A stretch of 5,537 bases of DNA from Bacillota bacterium. GTDB lineage: Bacteria; Bacillota; Bacilli; Bacillales; Cytobacillaceae. A program made the position numbers and the translations under genes. The notes beneath the pieces were generated by a model. It did no database searches. It was not told the origin of the DNA and was given only the letters and a program-made list of their open reading frames with translations. Every line of letters starts with the position of its first letter. Within the stretch, counting starts at the first letter, position 1. Shown piece by piece: positions 1 through 5,194 of this stretch. The stretch covers positions 1 to 5,537 of the forward strand of contig JAEWDX010000244.1 in NCBI GenBank assembly GCA_023389895.1. The letters run 5' to 3'.

Positions 1-209
1 CCTGTGATTTGAGCAGTTCTTCCGCTTGTTTCCACATGCCAACTTCATCATTGAGATAAACCTTCACTGGCTCAGGTTCACTTTTTTAGATGAGCAAAAA
101 TACTTGGTAAAATTGAAAATGCAACGAAAAATAACGGTGTTATAAATAAGGAAATGATAAAAGATTTATTTTTCATGTTTTGTTTAAATTCCCATTTTGC
201 TACCTTCAT
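1..209 (-). pseudogene. yhcI: Start of YhcI-like ABC-2 type permease, frameshifted, runs off the window
   Basis: This would be the membrane-spanning exporter subunit working with the ATPase just upstream. Its ATG (207-209) shares an ATGA overlap with that gene's stop. The N-terminus MKVAKWEFKQNMKNKSF is followed by a hydrophobic helix (about residues 17-39), the usual opening of NatB/YhaP-type ABC-2 permeases. After LKK the frame hits TGA at 78-80, so the intact frame is only 43 codons. Dropping one A from the A6 run (82-87, minus strand) opens the +1 frame to the window edge, giving SEPEPVKVYLNDEVG and a hydrophilic acidic stretch. That fits the extracytoplasmic loop that follows the first helix in this family. 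I infer a one-base frameshift, either a real mutation or a sequencing error. Only the 5' end is visible, so the state of the rest is unknown. The yhcI name rests on operon order. Confidence 0.7.
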
Positions 210-1174
210 GCTATTTCGCAATGCACATCACCTGCCTTCGCTGACTGGGACAGTGAACCTATTCCCTTATTCCAATTGTTGGTTGCAATATCAATGAAGA
301 TTTCGTGTAATGAAATTCGATCAAGTGCCAATTCATTTATCGTAAGCGAGTCAGGCAAGGCTTTGAGCCATGTGGCTGGTTGAATATCGGCATCTAAATA
401 AAGGATCGAATGATCTTCTTTCTGTTCAATACGCTGAACATTTGAGATCTTCTCAAGCATTTTCATATCGTTTCCTCCATGGATGGTACATTTAAAGTTT
501 GCATATTGTTTCTTCACATCCTCTAATGTGCCATGTAAAACTTTCCTGCCCCGATTAATCATATAAAGCCTGTCACATAGTTCCTCAACTAGATTCATTT
601 GATGAGAGGATAATAGAATGGCAGTCCCATTTGCCGCTAAATCTTTTATTTCCTGTTTGAATACTTCCTGACTCACAGGATCTAGACCTGAGAATGGTTC
701 ATCCAAAATCAATAACTCAGGTTCATGAATAATTGATGCGATAAATTGAACTTTCTGACCCATCCCTTTTGATAATTCTTCTAACGTTACTTTTTCTTTC
801 CCCTCTAGACCAAACTTTGCTAAATATTGCAAGGCACGCTGACGGGCTTTTTTTAACGGATAATCTTTTAACTCTGCAAAATAAAGGAGAATGTCGATAA
901 TTTTCGCCTTTCTATACAGTCCTCTCTCTTCTGGTAAATAGCCGATTATTTGGCGAGGAATTTCCCCAACTTCCCGATTATGGAATGTAATCGAGCCTTC
1001 ATCAGGATGCATAATGCCCATTATATTTCGAATCGTCGTTGATTTACCCGCACCATTTGGACCTAGAATCGCCATGATTTCTCCTTGATGAACATCGAAA
1101 GAAATATTCTCAATAATTTTCTTATCCTTAAAGGTTTTTCCAATTTGATTAACGGTAAGAATAGATTTCCCCAT
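206..1174 (-). CDS. yhcH: ABC transporter ATP-binding protein, YhcH-like
   Basis: Cytoplasmic ATPase expected to power export through the adjacent permease. Numbered from the ATG at 1172-1174 (322 aa), the nucleotide-binding domain fills about residues 1-225: Walker A GPNGAGKST (38-46), YLPEERGLY with Glu in the Q-loop position (E82, common in NatA/YhaQ-type ATPases), signature LSKGMGQ (134-140), Walker B LLILDEP with E159 as catalytic base, D-loop SGLD, and switch histidine H191 in SSHQ. A C-terminal domain of roughly 100 residues follows, as in drug- and sodium-exporter ATPases. An in-frame ATG at 1190-1192 would add six residues, but it lies on the GGAGGT that serves the 1174 start, so I prefer 1174. 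The gene overlaps the previous ATPase by 26 nt and the next permease by 4 nt. Family is certain; the yhcH name comes from synteny, and the substrate is unknown. Confidence 0.9.
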   Translation of the reverse strand: MGKSILTVNQIGKTFKDKKIIENISFDVHQGEIMAILGPNGAGKSTTIRNIMGIMHPDEGSITFHNREVGEIPRQIIGYLPEERGLYRKAKIIDILLYFAELKDYPLKKARQRALQYLAKFGLEGKEKVTLEELSKGMGQKVQFIASIIHEPELLILDEPFSGLDPVSQEVFKQEIKDLAANGTAILLSSHQMNLVEELCDRLYMINRGRKVLHGTLEDVKKQYANFKCTIHGGNDMKMLEKISNVQRIEQKEDHSILYLDADIQPATWLKALPDSLTINELALDRISLHEIFIDIATNNWNKGIGSLSQSAKAGDVHCEIA

Positions 1175-2039
1175 TTCTTTGTAAACCTCCATTTGTCAGC
1201 ATATAAGTAATAATTTCCTCTATTTCTAGGGATTCTGCTTGAAGCCAAGTTAACTGCTTCTTTGCGAAAAATGCCTCTGTCTCCTCGGGACTGCTCGTCA
1301 CGATAATCCGTCCATGTTTACGTGCAATTTCGCCTGGAATCATCTCATTTGGCAGTGGCTCCTCCATCCAATAGCGTTTATACCTTTCAGAGAGCTCATC
1401 CTTCTCAAATTTTCCGAGTATGCTTCCCTCTTGCACAATGACGAGATAATCTGCAAGCTTACGAATATCTTCTGCTTGGTGGCTGGAGAAAATCATCAAC
1501 TTATCCCCTCGTTCCATCCATTCAACAAAAATATCCATCAGCATTTGTTTAGAAGGAATATCCATATGAGCTGTAGGCTCATCAAGAATAAGAATAGAAG
1601 TGTCTCTAGCAAGTGTTAAAGCAATATTAAGCTTCTGCTGCATTCCTTGTGACAGCTTGCTGTATTTTTTATTAAGAGGAATATGAAACATCTCAACGAT
1701 TCGTTCAAACATCCTTTGATCCCAAGTTGGATACCATTTAGCTACTAAATCCTGCAAATCGCTGCCTTTAAAAAGCTCCCAGCCGATGATTGTTTGTGGC
1801 AAATAAGCAATCTTCGCTTTCCAATCTTCCTCTTTACCGCTAACGGATTGCCCATATACTTTGATTTCTCCCGCATCTGCTTTCACTAAATTCATCAGAA
1901 GCTTTAATAATGTACTTTTACCAGCGCCATTATTTCCAACAATTGCAGTAATCGTCCCCTGCTCAAACGTTAAATTGATTGGGCCAATCGAAAAATCATC
2001 TATTGTTTTCTTTAAGCCATTTATTTCAATCTCTCTCAT
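1149..2039 (-). CDS. yhcG: ABC transporter ATP-binding protein, YhcG-like
   Basis: Second, clearly different ABC ATPase of the operon (296 aa, cytoplasmic), probably pairing with YhcH or with the YhcE membrane protein. Motifs in order: Walker A GNNGAGKST (35-43), Q-loop YLPQ (Q82), a variant signature LSQGMQQ (129-135), Walker B ILILDEP with D153 and E154, D-loop AHMD, and switch histidine H187 in SSHQ. All catalytic residues are present, so it should hydrolyse ATP. The nucleotide-binding domain ends near residue 215. About 80 further residues, rich in Glu and Ile, form a C-terminal extension; from memory B. subtilis YhcG is shorter (about 230 aa). The ATG at 2037-2039 has AAGGGAG upstream and lies 14 nt inside the regulator gene. 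The 3' end overlaps the next ATPase. Family certain, gene name from synteny. Confidence 0.9.
   Translation of the reverse strand: MREIEINGLKKTIDDFSIGPINLTFEQGTITAIVGNNGAGKSTLLKLLMNLVKADAGEIKVYGQSVSGKEEDWKAKIAYLPQTIIGWELFKGSDLQDLVAKWYPTWDQRMFERIVEMFHIPLNKKYSKLSQGMQQKLNIALTLARDTSILILDEPTAHMDIPSKQMLMDIFVEWMERGDKLMIFSSHQAEDIRKLADYLVIVQEGSILGKFEKDELSERYKRYWMEEPLPNEMIPGEIARKHGRIIVTSSPEETEAFFAKKQLTWLQAESLEIEEIITYMLTNGGLQRNGEIYSYR
1185..1190 (-). promoter_or_regulatory. Ribosome binding site that decides the YhcH start
   Basis: GGAGGT on the minus strand lies 10 nt ahead of the ATG at 1172-1174, inside the last codons of the upstream ATPase gene. It overlaps the alternative ATG at 1190-1192, which has no good Shine-Dalgarno of its own. 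This supports the shorter protein and coupling of its translation to the upstream gene. Confidence 0.7.
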
Positions 2040-2439
2040 GATCGGACGCTCCCTTCTTTTTCATAGAAGTTATGACATCAAGAAAGGCTTCTTCAATTTG
2101 TTCAAAGGTGTAATCATGTCTTAAAGCTGTTTCAATACTCTTTTCAATGGCTTGGTATACAGACAATGTTGTCACTTCCTTCATTTTTTCAGTTTCAATC
2201 TCCGCTACAAACGTTCCTTTTCCTTGTGTCGTAAAAATAAACCCTTCATGCTCTAGGTTCAAGTAAGCTCGTCTTATTGTAATGACACTTATTTCAAGCT
2301 CCTTTGAAAGGACGCGAATGGATGGAAGTGATGTCCCAGCAGGCAGCTGCCCTCCTGCAATTAAAGCCTTTATTTGTTCCTCGATTTGGTGATAGATCGG
2401 TTCTCGCGAATCCTTCGATAATCGAATTGGAAGTTCCAT
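2026..2439 (-). CDS. yhcF: GntR-family transcriptional regulator, YtrA subfamily (YhcF-like)
   Basis: Small DNA-binding repressor (137 aa). Residues 10-78 are a GntR winged helix-turn-helix: EPIYHQIEEQI opens helix 1, LPSIRVLSKELEIS and ITIRRAYLNLEHEGF form the helix-turn-helix, and TTQGKGTFV is the wing, all typical of GntR proteins. The remaining ~60 residues are a short helical tail rather than a large ligand-binding domain, which defines the YtrA subfamily. Those regulators usually sit in, and repress, operons for ABC transporters, as here. The ATG at 2437-2439 is 7 nt after GGAGG in an AAGGAGGGGG site. The 3' end overlaps the ATPase gene by 14 nt. The likely target is its own operon through the dyad ahead of yhcE. 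The effector is not visible; in the B. subtilis ytr system lipid II-binding antibiotics are inducers, but extending that here is inference. Confidence 0.9.
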   Translation of the reverse strand: MELPIRLSKDSREPIYHQIEEQIKALIAGGQLPAGTSLPSIRVLSKELEISVITIRRAYLNLEHEGFIFTTQGKGTFVAEIETEKMKEVTTLSVYQAIEKSIETALRHDYTFEQIEEAFLDVITSMKKKGASDHERD

Positions 2440-2460
2440 GAAACCCCCTCCTTATTAGAA

Positions 2461-2637
2461 ATGCTGAAGCGCCTCGGTCAGCCCCAACAAGCATAAGACA
2501 AGCCGGCAGGGAGGTTGTTCTTTAACCTTCTTGACGGATTGGCTTATGACCTCCGACGTACAGGACGTATTAGTGCCGACGTTGCAACAGGACGTTGCAT
2601 TCTTAGTCGGCGAGGGGCTAGGCGCTGAAGCTAGACA
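2461..2637. repeat. Structured Bacillaceae intergenic repeat between yhcE and yhcF
   Basis: This stretch is visibly GC-richer than its surroundings and non-coding. Its ends pair: AGCGCCT (2468-2474) with AGGCGCT (2620-2626), and AGCCCC (2480-2485) with GGGGCT (2614-2619), leaving a 5-nt bulge. Inside lie three hairpins (2492-2548, 2558-2570, 2575-2611). The ends, TCTAGCTTCAGCGCC read on the minus strand and GGGGCTGACC toward the other side, are ones I recall from abundant intergenic repeats in Bacillus-group genomes. Copy number here cannot be judged from one window. The element starts about 15 nt after the yhcE stop and ends before the ribosome binding site of the regulator gene, so both genes stay intact. 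No transposase is present, so if it is mobile it depends on functions in trans. Confidence 0.7.
2551..2611 (-). ncRNA. Bacillaceae-1-like RNA motif: two hairpins with GUCCU loops
   Basis: Read on the minus strand there are two hairpins with the same five-base loop GUCCU. The first has a 6-bp stem UGCAAC/GUUGCA (2594-2599 with 2583-2588) above an outer 6-bp stem GCCGAC/GUCGGC (2606-2611 with 2575-2580), separated by an asymmetric internal loop. The second is shorter (UAC/GUA around 2559-2569). Paired terminal loops reading RUCCU are, as I recall, the hallmark of the Bacillaceae-1 RNA motif, known from comparative genomics and of unknown function. Here the motif is embedded in the larger repeat. 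Which strand is the functional RNA is open, because parts of the fold are better on the plus strand. A covariance-model hit to Bacillaceae-1 would settle the assignment. Confidence 0.5.
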
Positions 2638-2651
2638 TTACATATAACTAT

Positions 2652-3374
2652 TTATTTTAAATAATCAATTTGAGCAATTTTCTTACGCATTTTTCTCATA
2701 TAGTAAATGACAGAAACAATCGCTACCATACAAGAGAATAAAATCGACAGCAATGGATATTCTCCTGCCGCATATATTGTCCAGCTAACAATTCCTCTTC
2801 CAGAAAACAAATTAATGGCAATAACAAGCCCGAGTACTGCACCATAAAATAACACTGCGCTAGCAGCAAAAACCCATTTCTTTGTTGGCATTTTATCCCC
2901 AACATCACCTGCTGGGAACATTGACCCAGATGCAATTCCAAAGCATAACCAAATAATTGAAAAAACAATATATGAAGCGCCAGGCATTATCCCTCTAAAT
3001 CCAGCTGAGAAAATATAAATAAAAGTTAAAATAAAAAGATGAAAGGGAAGTGAAAAAATAAAAAATACAAGAAAACGACTAATGATTAGCGTGTTTTTAG
3101 GAATAGGCAACTGATTGAGCATTAGAACAAATGGAGAAGCCCATACTCCCTCTGAGATTTTTTGCAATTGAAATTCCTTAGGCCTCGTAAAATAATACAT
3201 AATCCAAAAAACGAGCAAAAAGAAAAAATCAAAAAATAAAGTATTATGCATTTCGATCGTCAGCGAAAAAAAAGTTCCATAAAGAAGCATAAAGCCCAAT
3301 AAAAGAAAAAACGGTTTCACTGAAGCTCTCATTTCAAACTTCGCTAACCAAAGCGCCTGCTTCCATGTATTCAT
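2652..3374 (-). CDS. yhcE: YhcE-like integral membrane protein, ABC transporter accessory/permease subunit
   Basis: First gene of the transporter operon, 240 aa. A short amphipathic start (MNTWKQALWLAKFEMR, reminiscent of ABC-2 permease N-termini) is followed by about six hydrophobic helices at residues 21-40, 45-62, 98-122, 131-152, 167-190 and 206-226. The charged ends (RKMRKK near 227-232) suggest a cytoplasmic C-terminus. It has no signal peptide and no catalytic motif, and its length suits a half-size ABC-2-like permease. The ATG at 3372-3374 follows AGGAGGA at good spacing. A candidate promoter and dyad lie upstream, and the next gene is the regulator, 212 nt downstream across the structured repeat. 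The yhcE name is by position and topology; the exact role, a second permease or an accessory subunit, is inferred. Confidence 0.8.
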   Translation of the reverse strand: MNTWKQALWLAKFEMRASVKPFFLLLGFMLLYGTFFSLTIEMHNTLFFDFFFLLVFWIMYYFTRPKEFQLQKISEGVWASPFVLMLNQLPIPKNTLIISRFLVFFIFSLPFHLFILTFIYIFSAGFRGIMPGASYIVFSIIWLCFGIASGSMFPAGDVGDKMPTKKWVFAASAVLFYGAVLGLVIAINLFSGRGIVSWTIYAAGEYPLLSILFSCMVAIVSVIYYMRKMRKKIAQIDYLK

Positions 3375-3411
3375 ATTATGTCCTCCTCAAAACTGTTATA
3401 CTGTTCATATC

Positions 3412-3449
3412 TATATACACACTATATAACATTAACTTTAGAAGTGCAA
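3412..3449 (-). promoter_or_regulatory. Candidate SigA promoter with overlapping operator dyad for the yhc operon
   Basis: On the minus strand TTGCAC (3444-3449) and TATAGT (3421-3426) are separated by exactly 17 nt, a reasonable -35/-10 pair with five of six -10 bases matching. The -10 lies inside a perfect dyad, TATATACACACTATATA (3412-3428), with 6-bp arms and a 5-nt centre. An operator covering the -10 is what one expects for autorepression by the operon's GntR regulator. The arms are themselves AT-rich palindromes, so the dyad alone is weak evidence, and the -35 is poor. Confidence 0.45.
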
Positions 3450-3451
3450 TC

Positions 3452-3505
3452 AAAAAAAGAGGGATTATTTTATAAATCGATTTCGACTCATAAAATAATC
3501 CCTCT
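3452..3505 (-). terminator. Rho-independent terminator after hemAT
   Basis: A perfect 16-bp inverted repeat (AGAGGGATTATTTTAT at 3458-3473, its complement at 3490-3505) encloses a 16-nt loop. On the minus strand it is followed by seven T (3452-3458), the first pairing in the stem. It lies about 42 nt after the hemAT stop and upstream of the yhc promoter, so it separates the two transcription units. Confidence 0.92.
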
Positions 3506-3547
3506 GTATTGTAAAAAGGTTGATTTCGTTTTCTATTTATTTAAAGA

Positions 3548-4924
3548 TTAACTTCGGAATTTCTCTGCTAGCTCATAATTCATTTCACTTAACTTTTCCG
3601 CCATATCGGAAATATGATTGGATGCTTCTGATATATCTTCAAACGCTTTTTTAAATTCATTCACGAAGCCACCAAAATGACCAATTTTTTTATCGTTTAC
3701 TTGAACAAATCCAGTCGATTCTTCAAAAATTATAATGATATTTTCATTTGTTTCTCTGAACAATTTCGTTTCATCAACAATATGCTGAAAGCTTTGTTCG
3801 AATTTTTCAACTGTTTCTTGTACAGAGCTAATTTGGCGATGGATATGATCAAGCGCATTTTCCGTTTGATTAGCTAGCTTTCTAACTTCCTGTGCAACAA
3901 TTGAAAATCCCTTTCCATGCTCTCCAGCCCGTGCTGCTTCAATGGCAGCATTTAACGATAAAATATTCGTCTGGTTAGAAATTCCGCGAATCGTATTAAC
4001 AATTTGCCCAATTTGTACAGAGCTTTCATTGAGTTCCTCTGTTAAGAGCTTCGTCGTTTCAATTAAATCGATGACTTTATCTACTTTTGTTAACGAAGTC
4101 GCTACATCCTTTTTACCTTCTTCTACTTGTTCGAGCAAATTTTTAGATGAAGATTGGATATCCGTTATTTCGCAAAGCATTTGCTCGACAATCATTTCTT
4201 TATCGGCAATTGACGATGATGTCTCTTCAACACTCGCCGCCAATGTCGCTGCAGAATCGTTTAAGTTTGCTTGAATTTCTTCAATTTCATTCATTTTCAT
4301 CATCGAAGACGTGTAAGACTCAATATACGTTTCCACCCCTATTTGCATATCAAAAGAACAAAGACGCTGGAAGGAAGTGAAATATTCAAACGAATCCTTA
4401 CTAGAATTCATTTCCTTGTTTAAAACAGCAAGCACTTCATTTTGAAGAATTGTATAAGCTCCAATATACCATTGTGGAAATAAGCCGATTCGATTATGAA
4501 CACGTCCAACGATTTTTCGTCGTTCGATATATTCCTGATTGATTTCTCCCGATACCATTTCAAGTAGATATTGGACAAACGTTTTTTTCAATCGATCGAT
4601 TGTCGAATTTCTTTTAATGATCCCCATTAAATTCGGCATTTTTTCAATGCGACTGTAAAAATTATCAACAATTCCCACAGCATTCTTCTCAATAATTGGA
4701 CGCATTTGAATAAGATTGAAAATATCTTTTTCCGACAAGCCAACAAACTTAATTTGAGAAGATTCATTGCCGTTCTTTACCTCATCAAATTTCTTTCTTG
4801 CCGACTCATCCAGCCGAATGGATTGTTTTTCTATCATGACTTCTTGTTTTTGGCTTCCTCGATTAAATAAATTTATTGCTCCTTGCTCATTTTTAAGCAA
4901 GGAATTAAACGGACATCTGCCCAT
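3548..4924 (-). CDS. hemAT: HemAT: globin-coupled methyl-accepting chemotaxis protein (haem oxygen sensor)
   Basis: Soluble aerotaxis receptor (458 aa) that binds O2 at haem and controls the CheA kinase. Residues ~57-205 form the sensor globin. Compared with B. subtilis HemAT recalled from memory, the proximal haem ligand is conserved (H143 in VHNRIGL, matching H123), as are the distal tyrosine (Y90 in IVDNFY, matching Y70) and T115 (matching T95). Residues ~210-458 are a coiled-coil signalling domain whose tip (about 315-340: NQTNILSLNAAIEAARAGEH) is the universal receptor hairpin contacting CheA/CheW. There is no transmembrane segment. The ATG at 4922-4924 follows GGGAGG with a rather long 12-nt gap. 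The start yields ~18 residues beyond the B. subtilis N-terminus; Met30 is an alternative start but lacks a clear ribosome binding site. It is a single-gene unit with its own terminator. No che or flagellar genes are nearby. Confidence 0.95.
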   Translation of the reverse strand: MGRCPFNSLLKNEQGAINLFNRGSQKQEVMIEKQSIRLDESARKKFDEVKNGNESSQIKFVGLSEKDIFNLIQMRPIIEKNAVGIVDNFYSRIEKMPNLMGIIKRNSTIDRLKKTFVQYLLEMVSGEINQEYIERRKIVGRVHNRIGLFPQWYIGAYTILQNEVLAVLNKEMNSSKDSFEYFTSFQRLCSFDMQIGVETYIESYTSSMMKMNEIEEIQANLNDSAATLAASVEETSSSIADKEMIVEQMLCEITDIQSSSKNLLEQVEEGKKDVATSLTKVDKVIDLIETTKLLTEELNESSVQIGQIVNTIRGISNQTNILSLNAAIEAARAGEHGKGFSIVAQEVRKLANQTENALDHIHRQISSVQETVEKFEQSFQHIVDETKLFRETNENIIIIFEESTGFVQVNDKKIGHFGGFVNEFKKAFEDISEASNHISDMAEKLSEMNYELAEKFRS

Positions 4925-4966
4925 CTTAATGTTAATCCTCCCGTCACGATATCTCTATTTTCTATT

Positions 4967-4977
4967 ATTATATCGCA
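4967..4977 (-). promoter_or_regulatory. Candidate -10 region of hemAT
   Basis: On the minus strand TATAAT (4967-4972) lies about 43 nt before the hemAT ATG and would suit SigA. I see no acceptable -35 at 16-18 nt (the sequence there is TAGGCC-like). The overlapping TGCGATAT (4970-4977) matches six of eight bases of the SigD -10 consensus GCCGATAT. That would fit a motility gene, but a TAAA -35 is not found at the right distance. Confidence 0.35.
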
Positions 4978-5052
4978 AAAAAATAACTAGGCCTATTCTC
5001 ACATAAGGCGAATAGTTGAACATTGTAAATACTGTTAATTTTACCGATTTCA

Positions 5053-5072
5053 TTCTGAACAATTTCTGAACA
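5053..5072. repeat. Tandem direct repeat TTCTGAACA upstream of hemAT
   Basis: TTCTGAACA occurs at 5053-5061 and again at 5064-5072, a spacing of 11 bp, about one helical turn. The core TGAACA appears a third time at 5017-5022. The rest of 4925-5141 is AT-rich intergenic DNA with no gene. The repeats could be a regulator site, but no factor is recognised. Confidence 0.4.
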
Positions 5073-5141
5073 TCTTCGAAAAAAGAAATATTCCTACTTG
5101 GAATAAATCCTATGTTCTGTTAAAAAGAGGAACAACTCAAT

Positions 5142-5179
5142 GAAAAATCCCAATTTCACATAGAAAATTGGATTTTTTC
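5142..5179 (-). terminator. Probable terminator after murF
   Basis: GAAAAATCC (5142-5150) and AATTT (5152-5156) pair with AAATT (5165-5169) and GGATTTTTTC (5170-5179) around an 8-nt loop, with one bulged C. The hairpin starts about 15 nt after the murF stop. Its T-run is part of the stem rather than a separate tail and both flanks are A/T-rich, so it could act on either strand. It is weaker than the hemAT terminator. Confidence 0.6.
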
Positions 5180-5194
5180 TAAAGGTTAGTACTA

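Noticed and set aside
78..90. A AAA AAG slippery heptamer in the yhcI start as a programmed -1 frameshift signal
   Set aside because: The heptamer is in the correct frame, but a -1 shift reads only VNLSQ before TGA. The open frame is +1, so canonical -1 frameshifting would not rescue the protein.
180..383. Short plus-strand open frame at the left end
   Set aside because: It lies opposite the permease start and the ATPase 3' end, has no ribosome binding site, and its protein has no family-like features. It is a shadow of the minus-strand genes.
2294..2494. Minus-strand open frame running from the repeat into the regulator gene
   Set aside because: It is out of frame with the well-supported GntR protein, starts inside the structured repeat, and encodes low-credibility sequence.
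2461..2637. The structured element as a classical insertion sequence, tRNA or CRISPR unit
   Set aside because: It has no transposase or target-site duplication that I can see, its branched fold lacks tRNA arm sizes and a CCA end, and there is no regular repeat-spacer pattern.
3942..4274. Plus-strand open frame of 110 codons opposite hemAT
   Set aside because: It mirrors the coiled-coil signalling domain of a clearly real receptor gene and shows no independent start signals.
4970..4996. A SigD promoter for hemAT
   Set aside because: TGCGATAT resembles the SigD -10, but no TAAA-like -35 occurs about 15 nt upstream (the bases there read ATAG/AATA). I kept only a low-confidence -10 entry.
4993..5015. 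Inverted repeat CTATTC/GAATAG upstream of hemAT
   Set aside because: Six-base AT-rich arms with an 11-nt loop and a competing GCC/GGC pairing are expected by chance in this composition.
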